DNA of 64,000 nt from CAWACP01 sp963832965 (GCA_963832965.1 CAWHVW010000005.1:1302001-1366000), one strand, 5' to 3'; positions 43,092 to 55,965 are shown, numbered from the stretch's first letter. Notes: a model not told the origin generated them from the letters alone. Numbers and translations: made by a program.

Positions 43092-43351
43092 ATGGCAACC
43101 GTTTCTACACCTGCGTGAAACTACAGCGGCTCGCCTCCGCGCGTCGCCGGTCGGCGCACTGGATCATGCGCGAAGCCGTCCGGCAATACGTCGAACGCGA
43201 GGAGAAGCGCGAGCAGTTCCGGCAGGACGCGCTTGCTGCATGGGCCGATTATCAGACCACCGGCCTGCACGTCACGGCCAGAGAAGCCGACGCCTGGCGG
43301 GCGAGGCTCGAAGCGGGCATGCGGGCGGTCGTCCCCAGGCGCCACGTATAA
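43092..43351 (+). pseudogene. Ribbon-helix-helix (ParD/CopG-like) antitoxin, frameshifted at the N-terminus
   Basis: From ATG 43092 the frame reads MATVSTP and then stops, while the body continues in another frame from about 43115: VKLQRLASARRRSAHWIMREAVRQYVERE. This is the helix-turn-helix half of an RHH protein. The expected opening strand 'ATVSTRV' is present but shifted by two extra bases (or one missing) near 43108. Translation could still begin at GTG 43115, but it would lack the DNA-binding beta strand. The C-terminal part (AWADYQTTGLHVTAREADAW) is typical of toxin-binding tails. It is paired with the decayed ParE remnant directly downstream. Confidence 0.65.
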
Positions 43352-43357
43352 TCTCAG

Positions 43358-43524
43358 GCGGCGCTGCTGGATATGGCGCGCCTGCACGACTTTCCAGCCC
43401 CCACCGAATTTCGTGAGTGGGTGATTGAATTCGGTCACGGGGCTTACGTCGCTCTATATTCACTACGATGGGAGATTGGTTGTGATTCTGGCAGTGCCTC
43501 ACGGACGCCAAGCCGGGTCCTTAG
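43358..43524 (+). pseudogene. ParE/RelE-like toxin remnant
   Basis: AALLDMARLHDF at 43358-43393 matches the second helix of ParE toxins. It is joined directly to TEFREWVIEFGHGAYVALY, which belongs about 40 residues further on, so an internal segment has been lost. After a frame change near 43457 the last strand continues as IHYDGRLVVILAVPHGRQAG. Deletion plus frameshift means this toxin is dead. It follows the damaged RHH antitoxin and runs into the 3' end of the Uma2 pseudogene on the other strand. Confidence 0.6.
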
Positions 43525-44060
43525 CTACGCGAAGAGGTCCGCGAGAGGAAGAGTAAAGCCCGGCAGGAGGGGCTCGCCCGTCAGGCTGGCTGGCTCGCGA
43601 AGGAGCGTCTGGGTACCGTCGGCGCGGCAGATGCGCACGTGTTTCGCCTTCGGCGAAACGATCCAAACGAGGCTGGCGCCGGCAGCAAGGTATTGTGAGA
43701 TTTTCAGTTCAAGTCCTCGGCGGAATTGCCGGGCGAAAGAACTTCGATGGCGATGTCAGGAGCGCCCTGCAACCATCCATCATCGGGGGCCACGCGATTT
43801 CCCAGAGTCACTGCGATATCGGGCTGCCGGACGGTGCGTGGACTGAGCTGAAAGCCGGCTTCGAACCAGGTCTCGCCAACACCGGGTGCGGCAACGCTGG
43901 CGTCCAGAGCACGGAACAGCCGTTTCGAAATCTTATTGTGAATGAACTTTACCGGCGGCCCAATGATCACCTCTCCATCGCTGAGCTCCTGCTTTCCCGG
44001 CTCGTCGGGCAGGCGCGAAAACTCATCCAACGAAATGAGGGTTCCGGTTGCCGTTGCCAT
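43525..44060 (-). pseudogene. Uma2/DUF820-family gene, single-base frameshift
   Basis: The first frame (MATATGTLISLDEFSRLP, QELSDGEVIIGPP, RQPDIAVTLGNRV, DIAIEVLSPGNSAEDLN) is a normal Uma2 N-terminal two-thirds including both catalytic acidic positions. It stops early at 43704. One base further on, the expected C-terminal third continues (ELKISQYLAAGASLVWIVSP, LLREPASLTGEPLLPGFTLP, LADLFA) to a TAG at 43525. A single lost G near 43708 (GACTTGGAACTG to GACTTGAACTG) explains it. Repaired length would be ~178 residues. Confidence 0.75.
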
Positions 44061-44078
44061 GTCTCTATCGTAGCCCGG

Positions 44079-45485
44079 TCAGGTTGCCATCGTGAGATAG
44101 CGGCTGATGCCTTCGGCCGCTTTACGGCCTTCGGCGATGGCCCACACCACCAGGGACTGGCCGCGGCGGATGTCGCCAGCCGCGAAGACGCCGGGCACCG
44201 AGGACATGTAGTCGTCATCGGTTTTCACGTTGCCGCGAGTGTCGAGAGTCAGGCCGAGCTGCTCGATCATGCCGTGACGCACCGGCCCGGTGAAGCCCAT
44301 GGCCAGCAGCACCAGGTCCACGTCCATGGTGAACTCGGTTCCGGCCATCGGCTCGAAATGGGGCGGCGCGCTGACGCGGATGGCGTGCAGCTTTTTCACG
44401 TTGCCGTTTTCGTCGCCGGTAAAGCCGGTGGTGGCGACGCTCCAGTCGCGCTTGCCGCCTTCTTCGTGCGAGCTTTGCATGCGCAACTGCAGCGGCCAGA
44501 GCGGCCAGGGCGTGGAGGGCGAACGGTCGTCGGGAGGTACGGGCATGATCTCAAACTGGGCCACGGACGCCGCCTTCTGGCGATGGGAGGTGCCCAGACA
44601 ATCGGCGCCGGTGTCGCCGCCGCCGATAATCACCACGTTCCTGCCCGACGCAACAATCTGGTTCGGAACCTCATCGCCCGCGCCGAGTTTGTTCTGCTGC
44701 GGCAGAAAGTCCATGGCGAAATGGATGCCGTTCAGCTCACGGCCGGGCACTTTGAGATCGCGCGGCTGTTCCGCGCCGCCCGCCAGCAGCACGGCATCGA
44801 AGCCGCGGCGGAGCTGGATGACATCGATGTCGACGCCGACGTGCGTGTTGGGGCGGAACTCGACGCCTTCGGCCCGCATCTGGTCAAGGCGGCGGTCGAT
44901 GATGGACTTCTCCATCTTGAAATCGGGGATGCCATAGCGCAGCAGGCCGCCGATGCGATCGGCCTTTTCAAACACGACCACGCTGTGGCCGGCGCGAGCG
45001 AGCTGCTGCGCCGCCGCGAGACCCGCCGGACCCGAACCGATGACGGCCACGCGCTTGCCGGTTTTCCGCGGCGCGAGCTCGGGGTGAATCCAGCCGCTGG
45101 CGAAGGCGTGCTCGACGATGCTCTTCTCGATCTGCTTGATGGCCACCGGCGGTTCGTTGATGCCCAGCACGCAGGCCGCTTCGCAGGGCGCGGGGCAGAT
45201 GCGGCCAGTGAACTCGGGGAAATTGTTGGTCGAGTGCAGGACGCGGATGGCTTCCTTCCAGCGGTCCTTATAGACGAGATCGTTCCAGTCGGGAATGATG
45301 TTGTTCACCGGGCAACCGGTATGGCAGAAGGGGACACCGCAGTCCATGCAGCGCGCGCCCTGGGTGCGAACACGGTCGTCGGAGAAATCCTGATAGACCT
45401 CAAACCAGTCGTTGACGCGCTCGGCGACGGGCCGGCGGGCGGCCACTTCGCGCGGGTATTCCATGAAGCCGGTGGTTTTACCCAT
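44079..45485 (-). CDS. gltD: Glutamate synthase (NADPH) small subunit
   Basis: GltD oxidises NADPH and passes electrons to GltB, which makes glutamate from glutamine and 2-oxoglutarate. The 468-residue protein has the N-terminal cysteine clusters (CMDCGVPFCHTGCPVNNIIP and CPAPCEAACVLG), the FAD motif VAVIGSGPAGLAAAQQLARA, the NADPH motif VVIIGGGDTGADC, and the closing FAD segment FAAGDIRRGQSLVVWAIAEG. The ATG at 45485 lies just outside a cluster of hairpins between gltB and gltD. The frame stays open further upstream only because the gltB 3' part happens to share it. This gene is intact. Confidence 0.93.
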   Translation of the reverse strand: MGKTTGFMEYPREVAARRPVAERVNDWFEVYQDFSDDRVRTQGARCMDCGVPFCHTGCPVNNIIPDWNDLVYKDRWKEAIRVLHSTNNFPEFTGRICPAPCEAACVLGINEPPVAIKQIEKSIVEHAFASGWIHPELAPRKTGKRVAVIGSGPAGLAAAQQLARAGHSVVVFEKADRIGGLLRYGIPDFKMEKSIIDRRLDQMRAEGVEFRPNTHVGVDIDVIQLRRGFDAVLLAGGAEQPRDLKVPGRELNGIHFAMDFLPQQNKLGAGDEVPNQIVASGRNVVIIGGGDTGADCLGTSHRQKAASVAQFEIMPVPPDDRSPSTPWPLWPLQLRMQSSHEEGGKRDWSVATTGFTGDENGNVKKLHAIRVSAPPHFEPMAGTEFTMDVDLVLLAMGFTGPVRHGMIEQLGLTLDTRGNVKTDDDYMSSVPGVFAAGDIRRGQSLVVWAIAEGRKAAEGISRYLTMAT

Positions 45486-45530
45486 GGAGAACCGCCCGTG
45501 GATGAGATTTTCCAGCGCGGTGACGGAGCG

Positions 45531-45601
45531 GGCCGGTTGAAAACCGGCCGCAGGTTGCAATCCTGCCCCACCAGAATCTGTAGGCAGGGCATGGCCCTGC
45601 C
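45531..45601. repeat. Hairpin cluster between gltB and gltD
   Basis: Three inverted repeats in a row: GGCCGGTT/AACCGGCC (45531-45549), GCAGG/CCTGC (45550-45566) and GGCAGGGC/GCCCTGCC (45583-45601). The last is identical in stem to the hairpins at 550, 721 and 59684. Placed 7 bp after the gltB stop, it may limit read-through or protect the upstream mRNA and so set the gltB:gltD ratio. Confidence 0.65.
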
Positions 45602-45607
45602 CCACGG

Positions 45608-50187
<4,580 letters not shown>

Positions 50188-50223
50188 CTTGTGATCCTCC
50201 TTAGGGATTAGTGGGATGTGGCC

Positions 50224-50253
50224 AGTATAGCAGCCCTCACAGTATCAGTACAA
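50224..50253 (-). promoter_or_regulatory. Candidate gltB promoter
   Basis: On the minus strand TTGTAC (50253-50248) and TATACT (50229-50224) are 18 bp apart. Transcription would begin near 50217, leaving a ~30-nt leader with AAGGAGG at 50202-50196 before the GTG. Confidence 0.55.
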
Positions 50254-50265
50254 CCAAAATGTTGC

Positions 50266-50295
50266 TTGACTAAGTATTTGTATTCGTAATAGTAT
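50266..50295 (+). promoter_or_regulatory. LysR gene promoter with overlapping LysR-type operator
   Basis: TTGACT (50266-50271) and TAGTAT (50290-50295) are 18 bp apart. Within it, TATTCGTAATA (50281-50291) is a dyad of the T-N11-A kind bound by LysR regulators, placed to repress the regulator's own gene and activate the divergent gltB promoter. Confidence 0.45.
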
Positions 50296-50314
50296 CGAGC
50301 TGGGATCTGTAGCT

Positions 50315-51241
50315 TTGGAAACACTCAGGTTGTACCGGGACATCGCCCAGTCGCGAAGTTTCAGCCAGGGCGCTCACATGAACGGCGTAAGCCAGTCCCA
50401 CGCCAGCCAGCAAATCCGGGAACTCGAAGTGAGCCTTGGGATTGCCCTCCTCGATCGCAGCACGCGTCCACTGAGTGTCACCGACGCGGGCAAGCTCTAC
50501 CTCGATTTCTGCCGCGACGTGCTGCGCCGGGACGAGGAGTTTCACGCAGCGCTGGATCGGTTGAAATCCGAGGTGGACGGCACCGTACGGGTGGCGGCGA
50601 TTTACTCTGTGGGGCTGTCGGAAATGTCCGATCTGGAGCGGGAGTTTTCCAGGCGCTACCCCGGCGCGCGGCTGGAAGTGGAATACCTGCGGCCGGAGAA
50701 AGTGTACGAAGCAGTGATTTCCGACCGCGCCGATCTGGGCCTGATGAGCTACGCGGAGGCGACGCGCGAGGCGACGGTGCTGCCGTGGCGCGACGAAGAG
50801 ATGGTGGTGGCGGTGGCACCGGCCCATCCGCTGGCGCGCTGGACCGGCGTGCACGCGCACGAGCTGCAGGGGCTCGATTTTGTGGCGTTCGACGAAGACC
50901 TGCCCATCCGCCGCGAGATCGACCGGTTCCTGCGCGAGCATGAGGTCACGGTGCAGGTGACGGTTCATTTCGACAACCTGCAGATGATCAAAGAAGCGGT
51001 GGCGCACGGCGCGGGAGTGAGCATCATGCCGGCGCGGGTGATGCGCGAAGAGATTGTGCGTGGAAGATTGCTGCCGGTACGGCTGATTCCATCGACGCTG
51101 TTCCGGCCGGTGCGCATTGTGCACCGCAAGCGCAAGCGCTTCAACCGCGCCACGGAGGCGTTTCTGGAGCTGCTGCAATCGCCGGTGCCGACGGACGCGG
51201 AGGCGCTGGTGGGGGCGGTGGCCGAGGGCCAGGGGAAGTAG
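50315..51241 (+). CDS. LysR-family transcriptional regulator, probably controlling gltBD
   Basis: A 308-residue regulator. The winged helix-turn-helix (LRLYRDIAQSRSFSQGAHMN, VSQSHASQQIRELEVSLGIA, LLDRSTRPLSVTDAGKLYLD) is followed by a periplasmic-binding-like ligand domain (VRVAAIYSVGLSEMSDLERE, YEAVISDRADLGLMSYAEAT, IKEAVAHGAGVSIMPARVMR). The start is the TTG at 50315, the only one that retains the first helix. It is divergent from gltB with 127 bp between, the same arrangement as gltC-gltAB in Bacillus subtilis, so it likely senses 2-oxoglutarate or glutamate; the ligand is inferred by analogy. Confidence 0.88.
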   Translation: METLRLYRDIAQSRSFSQGAHMNGVSQSHASQQIRELEVSLGIALLDRSTRPLSVTDAGKLYLDFCRDVLRRDEEFHAALDRLKSEVDGTVRVAAIYSVGLSEMSDLEREFSRRYPGARLEVEYLRPEKVYEAVISDRADLGLMSYAEATREATVLPWRDEEMVVAVAPAHPLARWTGVHAHELQGLDFVAFDEDLPIRREIDRFLREHEVTVQVTVHFDNLQMIKEAVAHGAGVSIMPARVMREEIVRGRLLPVRLIPSTLFRPVRIVHRKRKRFNRATEAFLELLQSPVPTDAEALVGAVAEGQGK

Positions 51242-51551
51242 AAGAGCCGCCGCGCAAATCGCTGTGAAACCGGCCGGCCGGAGTTCGGGGACAGAATCGC
51301 GATGAGTATCCGCACCGTAAACAGCCGAAGGCGCCAAAAGGGGTATTCGGTCCCGGCAGAATGACGCGGATAGAAAAACTGGTCTCAATCAGTTCGCAGC
51401 CTCTCGCGACCAGACCGTTGATATTTCCTGAATTGTTACGCCGCTACTCCCACGGGCCCGAACTGTTCTTGATGTTCCAATCGTGGGTCGCCAGACTCGA
51501 ATCAGGCACCACGTAATACGATCAGGGACAGTACGGCCAGAGGCGGAAGGG
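51242..51551. other. Intergenic region without recognisable gene
   Basis: About 310 bp between the LysR gene and the next TA operon. Both strands have only short, poorly biased frames, and base composition is less coding-like than its neighbours. No repeat of the window's two palindrome families is present. Confidence 0.5.
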
Positions 51552-51580
51552 TTGACGCGGCACGAACGCGCGAGTAAGAT
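51552..51580 (+). promoter_or_regulatory. Promoter of the RHH-RelE pair
   Basis: TTGACG (51552-51557) and TAAGAT (51575-51580) are exactly 17 bp apart, 21 bp before the antitoxin ATG at 51602. Confidence 0.6.
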
Positions 51581-51601
51581 TAAGTCACAAAGAGTAACAC
51601 C

Positions 51602-51895
51602 ATGCGTACCACCAATACCATGACGATCTCCCTGCCCGCGGCCATGGCGAGGCAAATGGAGAAGGTTCAAAAGGCCGAGAACCGTACGCGTTCAGAACTC
51701 CTCCGCGAAGCATGGCGTCACTACTTCGAGAGCCGTTACGCTTCGTACACACCCACAAAGGTCGAACTTGCGGCCATCAGCAGGGGTCGCGAAGCCTTCC
51801 GGCGCGGCGACTATATAACCCTCGAACAGCTCCACAATGAACTGGACGCTCGTCGTCAGCAAACCCGCACGAAAGGGTCTCGCAAGGCTTCCTGA
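51602..51895 (+). CDS. Ribbon-helix-helix antitoxin
   Basis: A 97-residue protein. Residues 5-45 (NTMTISLPAAMARQMEKVQK, then RTRSELLREAWRHYFESR) form the strand-helix-helix of an RHH/CopG DNA-binding dimer. The rest (GREAFRRGDYITLEQLHNEL) is a helix typical of antitoxins that hold a RelE/ParE toxin. It overlaps the downstream toxin gene by 59 bp, so the two are co-translated and probably self-repressed. Only this module among the RHH-type pairs in the window appears fully intact. Confidence 0.85.
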   Translation: MRTTNTMTISLPAAMARQMEKVQKAENRTRSELLREAWRHYFESRYASYTPTKVELAAISRGREAFRRGDYITLEQLHNELDARRQQTRTKGSRKAS

Positions 51896-52088
51896 CGGGG
51901 ATCGGGAACGGATCGTCCGTGCGTTGGATGCGCTGGCTGCCGACCCCTTCAGCGGAGACATCAAGCGATTGGAACCACCCGCGTGGCACCGGAGGGTCGG
52001 CGAGTATCGTATATTCTTCGATCTCATCATGGAGGATCGGCTGGTTGTCGTAACCGCTATCAAGCGCCGAACTTCGACTACTTACTGA
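51837..52088 (+). CDS. RelE/ParE-family toxin
   Basis: An 83-residue toxin with the RelE fold pattern: WTLVVSKPARKGLARLPDGD, RERIVRALDALAADPFSGDI, KRLEPPAWHRRVGEYRIFFD and LVVVTAIKRRTSTTY. The Arg/Lys-rich end (AIKRRTSTTY) supplies the residues that RelE-type mRNA interferases use at the ribosomal A site. It begins inside the antitoxin gene in another frame. The opposite-strand PIN toxin gene ends 1 bp after it. Confidence 0.87.
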   Translation: MNWTLVVSKPARKGLARLPDGDRERIVRALDALAADPFSGDIKRLEPPAWHRRVGEYRIFFDLIMEDRLVVVTAIKRRTSTTY

Positions 52089-52511
52089 TCAGTCTTCGCT
52101 CCAGGGATTCACCGCGCTGACCAGACCCGTAAAGACCGCGGGGTTGCGGGTGACCAGCGTGAGGGAGTGTGTTGCGGCGGTTGCGACGAGGAAAGCGTCC
52201 ATAGCGCCGATGGGACGGCCCGCCGCTTCACGATTCGCCACCAGCTTGCCCCACTGATCGGCCACCCGGCCGTCGATGGCCAGCACCCTGCCTTCAAACC
52301 GTAGCGGCAGTTCTTCGCGCAACCATTCATCCAGACGGCTGCGGCGCTTGCCGTGGGCCAGGCGTTCGATTCCATCCCTTAGCTCGGCAAGTGTCGCAAT
52401 ACTGAGGAAAACGCGATCCTCATCCACTTCCGCCGTCCACGCGGCCACTCCGGCGTTGGGACGCGGCTTTACCCACTCCGAGACCACCTTGGTGTCGAGC
52501 AGGAAAGTCAC
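52089..52511 (-). CDS. PIN-domain toxin (VapC/FitB-like)
   Basis: A 140-residue predicted RNase. The acidic core is complete: MTFLLDTKVVSEWVKP (first Asp), SIATLAELRDGIERL (Glu), MDAFLVATAATHSL (Asp) and VTRNPAVF (the last conserved Asn/Asp position). The 'LLDTNVVSE'-type start and VNPW ending place it with FitB-like VapCs. The ATG overlaps the stop of the Phd-type antitoxin gene by 4 nt (52508-52511). It converges with the RelE/ParE gene, so two intact TA operons lie end to end. Confidence 0.88.
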   Translation of the reverse strand: MTFLLDTKVVSEWVKPRPNAGVAAWTAEVDEDRVFLSIATLAELRDGIERLAHGKRRSRLDEWLREELPLRFEGRVLAIDGRVADQWGKLVANREAAGRPIGAMDAFLVATAATHSLTLVTRNPAVFTGLVSAVNPWSED

Positions 52512-52804
52512 AGCTCGACCTTACGAGGCCGGTCCTGGATTCGCCGGACCGTCAATCCCGAACCCCGGAGCGGCGAGGCCGCCAAGAATTCCGCAAGGTT
52601 GCCGGTGCGTTTCGTCTTGCGCTCCCATTCTTCGGCGGCCACCACGACCACCGCGGTTCGTCCGCTGCGGGTGATGGTCTGGGGCCCGCGCGCTTGCGCC
52701 CGATCGATCAGCTCGCTGAATTTCGCTTTGGCCCTGGCAACCGTCCAGATAGCCGGATCTTCATGGTCGCCGCGTTTTATAGTCATAATAGTCATTATAG
52801 TCAT
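52508..52804 (-). CDS. Phd/YefM-type antitoxin with triplicated start region
   Basis: The core (AIWTVARAKAKFSELIDRAQ, GPQTITRSGRTAVVVVAAEE, WERKTKRTGNLAEFLAASPL) is a Phd-type antitoxin that binds DNA through its N-terminus and the PIN toxin through its tail. Three in-frame ATGs at 52804, 52795 and 52786 come from a 9-bp tandem repeat (ATGACTATA-like, encoding MTI-MTI-MTI), so the protein is 92-98 residues. TATAAT lies within this repeat, which suggests that the first start may also be promoter sequence and that the real start is 52786 on a leaderless mRNA. No Shine-Dalgarno is seen for any of the three. Confidence 0.8.
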   Translation of the reverse strand: MTIMTIMTIKRGDHEDPAIWTVARAKAKFSELIDRAQARGPQTITRSGRTAVVVVAAEEWERKTKRTGNLAEFLAASPLRGSGLTVRRIQDRPRKVEL

Positions 52805-52849
52805 ATCAAAAGCCTGGGAACCGTGGTGGCCTTGCGGCGTATATAGGAC

Positions 52850-55309
52850 ATGGGACTCCTCCGCAATCAGTTGAAGCACGTCCTCCGCCGGCTGCGTCGC
52901 GCGCCGATGTTTACCTCGATCACGCTGCTCACGCTGGCTATCGGCATCGGGGCCAATACCGCCATCTTCAGCGTGGTGGAGAGCGTTCTGCTGAAGCCGC
53001 TTCCCTACCCGCACGCGGAGCAACTGGTCAGCATGATGCACACCGCGCCGGAAATCCACATTGCGGACCTGCCCTCGGCGCCGGGCAACTATTTCGTCTA
53101 CCGCGAGGAAAACCGGACCTTTCAGGATGTCGGGCTGTTCAACATGGACACTATGAGCGTGACCGGTCAGGGCAACCCGGAACAGGTTCGTGTTTTGATG
53201 ATTACCGACGGAGTGCTGCCGATTCTGGGCATCCCTCCGGCGATGGGACGGTGGTTCACGCGGAAGGACGACGCGCCGGGGAGCCCTGACACGGTGATGT
53301 TGATGTGGGGATACTGGCAGCGCAAGTTCGGCGGCGACACTTCCGTGATCGGCCGGCGAATGATGGTGGACGGGAAGGCGCGTGAGGTGATCGGCGTGAT
53401 GCCCCAGAGCTTCCGATTTATGGATGCGGGGCCCGCGCTGATCGCGCCGCTGCAGTTCGACCGCGCGAAGCTGCACCTGGGGAACTTCAGTTACCCGGGA
53501 ATCGGGCGGCTCAAGCCTGGATTCAGCCTCGCCCAGGCCACCGCGGACCTGGAACGGATGCAGCCCATCTGGGTGCGCAGCTTTCCGGCGCCACCCGGAT
53601 TTACCGCGAGCGTTTTTGCAGGGGTCCGGCCCAAGCTGAGAACTCTACGCCAGTTCGTCATTGGCGATGTGGGCAGCACGCTTTGGGTATTGATGGCGAC
53701 CATCGGTATGGTGCTGCTGATTGCCTGCGCCAACATCGCCAATCTGCTGCTGGCCCGAACCGAAGGGCGTCAGCAGGAGCTGGCGATCCGCGCGGCGCTG
53801 GGCGCTGGGAGGGGCCGTCTGGCCGCCGAACTGTTCGCGGAAAGCCTGATGCTGGCGGTGATCGGCGGGGCCCTGGGGCTGGCGCTGGCGCGCGGCGCGT
53901 TGCAACTGCTGACGGCCATGGCGCCGTCCGGCCTGCCGCGTCTCGGCGAAATCGGCATTGACTTGCCGGTGCTGCTGTTCGCATTCGCGATCTCCTTGTT
54001 CTCGGGGGTCTTGTTCGGCTTCCTTCCGGTGCTTAAGTACGCGGGAACGCGGCTGAACCAGGTGCTGCGAGCGGGCGGCCGAACGTCCAGCCAGAGCCGT
54101 GAGCGCCATCGCGCGAGGAACGTTCTGGTGGTGGTGCAGGTGGCTTTGGCGATGGTGCTGCTGGTGAGTTCCGGGCTCATGATTCGCACATCCCAGGCGC
54201 TGCTGCGGGTTCAGCCTGGCTTTACCCAGCCGGCCGAACTCCAGACCCTGCAGGTTTCCCTTCCCGACGCGTCCGTGCCGGATGCGCGGGTGGCGGGTGT
54301 GCAGGAAGACATGGTGCGCAGGATTGCGGCGATTCCCGGGGTCGCGTCGGTGGCGCTGGTGAACGATTTGCCCATGAGCGGCAACGGCAGCTTCGATCCG
54401 GTGTTTGCGGAAGACCGCGGGTACGCGGAAGGCGAGATTCCTCCGGTTCGCCGCTACAAGTACATTTCTCCGGACTACTTCCAGACCATGGGCAACACCA
54501 TTCTGGCGGGTCGCGATCTCACCTGGAAAGACGTCCACGACGAGACGCCGGTGGCTCTGGTCTCGGACAATTTTGCCCGCGAATACTGGGGCGGACGGGC
54601 GGCGGCGATCGGCAAACGCGTGCGCGAGGGTCCGAACAGTTACTGGCGCGAGATTATCGGCGTGGTGGGAGACGAGCGCAGCGACGGCGTCAACAAGCCG
54701 GCGCCGACTACGGTGTACTGGCCCATGCTGATGAAGAACTTCTATGGAAACGACGTTAACGTCCAGCGCACGCTCACGTTCGCCATCCGCAGCAGCCGCG
54801 CGGGTTCGGCCAGCCTGATCAAAGATGCCCAGGGCGCCATATGGTCGGTGAATCCGGACCTTCCGCTGGATCTGGTGCAAACCCAGGACGAGCTGTTTCG
54901 GAAATCCATGGCGCGCACGACTTTTACGCTGGTGATGCTGGCCTTCGCCGGCGGCATGGCGCTGCTGCTGGGTGTAGTGGGCATCTACGGCGTTATCGCC
55001 TACTCGGTGTCCCAGCGAACGCGGGAAATCGGCATTCGCATGGTGCTGGGCGCGCGCCAGGAAGAGGTCTCACGCATGTTCGTGCGGCATGGCCTGATCC
55101 TGAGCGCCATTGGACTCGGGTGCGGCCTGGTGGCGGCGGGCGCGCTGTCGCGTCTGATGACCTCGCTGCTGTTCGAGGTGAGCCCGGCGGATCCGCTCAC
55201 GTATGGCGCGGTGTCGGTTGGATTGCTGGGGGCGGCCGCGCTGGCCAGCTACCTGCCCTCGCGGCGGGCGGCGGCGGTGGATCCCACCGAGGCGCTGCGC
55301 GCGGAATAG
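52850..55309 (+). CDS. ADOP-family ABC transporter permease (MacB/FtsX-like)
   Basis: An 819-residue inner-membrane protein with the 'acidobacterial duplicated orphan permease' layout. A N-terminal membrane segment (TSITLLTLAIGIGANTAIFS) is followed by a periplasmic MacB core (FTRKDDAPGSPDTVMLMWGY, WQRKFGGDTSVIGRRMMVDG). An FtsX permease block follows (GMVLLIACANIANLLLARTE, RQQELAIRAALGAGRGRLAA), then a second periplasmic core and second FtsX block (GVVGIYGVIAYSVSQRTREI, GIRMVLGARQEEVSRMFV). No ATPase gene is adjacent, as usual for this group. Substrate unknown; relatives move peptides, lipoproteins or macrolides. Confidence 0.93.
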   Translation: MGLLRNQLKHVLRRLRRAPMFTSITLLTLAIGIGANTAIFSVVESVLLKPLPYPHAEQLVSMMHTAPEIHIADLPSAPGNYFVYREENRTFQDVGLFNMDTMSVTGQGNPEQVRVLMITDGVLPILGIPPAMGRWFTRKDDAPGSPDTVMLMWGYWQRKFGGDTSVIGRRMMVDGKAREVIGVMPQSFRFMDAGPALIAPLQFDRAKLHLGNFSYPGIGRLKPGFSLAQATADLERMQPIWVRSFPAPPGFTASVFAGVRPKLRTLRQFVIGDVGSTLWVLMATIGMVLLIACANIANLLLARTEGRQQELAIRAALGAGRGRLAAELFAESLMLAVIGGALGLALARGALQLLTAMAPSGLPRLGEIGIDLPVLLFAFAISLFSGVLFGFLPVLKYAGTRLNQVLRAGGRTSSQSRERHRARNVLVVVQVALAMVLLVSSGLMIRTSQALLRVQPGFTQPAELQTLQVSLPDASVPDARVAGVQEDMVRRIAAIPGVASVALVNDLPMSGNGSFDPVFAEDRGYAEGEIPPVRRYKYISPDYFQTMGNTILAGRDLTWKDVHDETPVALVSDNFAREYWGGRAAAIGKRVREGPNSYWREIIGVVGDERSDGVNKPAPTTVYWPMLMKNFYGNDVNVQRTLTFAIRSSRAGSASLIKDAQGAIWSVNPDLPLDLVQTQDELFRKSMARTTFTLVMLAFAGGMALLLGVVGIYGVIAYSVSQRTREIGIRMVLGARQEEVSRMFVRHGLILSAIGLGCGLVAAGALSRLMTSLLFEVSPADPLTYGAVSVGLLGAAALASYLPSRRAAAVDPTEALRAE

Positions 55310-55347
55310 TCTGTTTCTTTCCCGGCACGGGCGGCATCTACCAACTG

Positions 55348-55962
55348 ATGGCTGACGTCAACATTCTGGTCGCGTTCTACTCGCGCGGCGGCAACACGGA
55401 AAACCTGGCCAGCGCTTTGGCGGATGGCGCGCGGGCGGCGGGCGCGGACGTGCGCATGCGGCGCGCCCGCGATATCGTTTCGCGCGAAACAATGGCACGC
55501 GCACCGGGCTGGGTGGAGAGCAGCGAGCGCATGGATGCCGCGTATGAGGCGCCCACGGAAGCGGATGCAGAGTGGGCCGATGGCATTGCCTTCGGCACAC
55601 CCACGCGCTTCGGGAATTGCTCGGCGGAGTTGAAGGCTTATATCGATTCGCTGGGCGGGTTGTGGTTCCAAGGGAAGCTGAACGGCAAGGCGGGAACGGC
55701 GTTTACCTCTACTTCCACGCCGCATGGGGGCAATGAGACGACCATCGTCTCGCTGTTCATTCCGATCGCGCATCTGGGATTGATTATCGTTCCCATGGGT
55801 TATACCGATCGTTTGATTTTCAAGGCGGGGACGCCGTATGGGGCGTCGGCGGTGACCGGCGGCGGGGGAAATGTTGCGCCCACGGACGACGATTTGAATG
55901 TGGCGCGGTCGCAGGGACGACGGGTGGCTGAGGTGGCGCGGGCGTTGAAGGGTTTGCGCTAA
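55348..55962 (+). CDS. wrbA: WrbA-like NAD(P)H:quinone oxidoreductase (flavodoxin fold)
   Basis: A 204-residue FMN protein that would reduce quinones by two electrons and so avoid semiquinone radicals. FMN-binding segments are ILVAFYSRGGNTENLASALA, FGTPTRFGNCSAELKAYIDS and FTSTSTPHGGNETTI; MGYTDRLIFKAGTPYGASAV is typical of WrbA. The C-terminal DLNVARSQGRRVAEVARALK is the usual helix. The start is the ATG at 55348 (MADVNILVAFYS), 38 bp after the ADOP gene; the same frame stays open upstream only as a shadow. Confidence 0.9.
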   Translation: MADVNILVAFYSRGGNTENLASALADGARAAGADVRMRRARDIVSRETMARAPGWVESSERMDAAYEAPTEADAEWADGIAFGTPTRFGNCSAELKAYIDSLGGLWFQGKLNGKAGTAFTSTSTPHGGNETTIVSLFIPIAHLGLIIVPMGYTDRLIFKAGTPYGASAVTGGGGNVAPTDDDLNVARSQGRRVAEVARALKGLR

Positions 55963-55965
55963 TTG

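Noticed and set aside
51389..51670. A 93-codon frame opposite the start of the RHH antitoxin
   Set aside because: It overlaps a clear promoter and the antitoxin start and shows no motif.
54841..55347. N-terminal extension of the WrbA-like gene
   Set aside because: It lies within the ADOP gene; the flavodoxin start MADVNILVAFYS at 55348 is the expected N-terminus.
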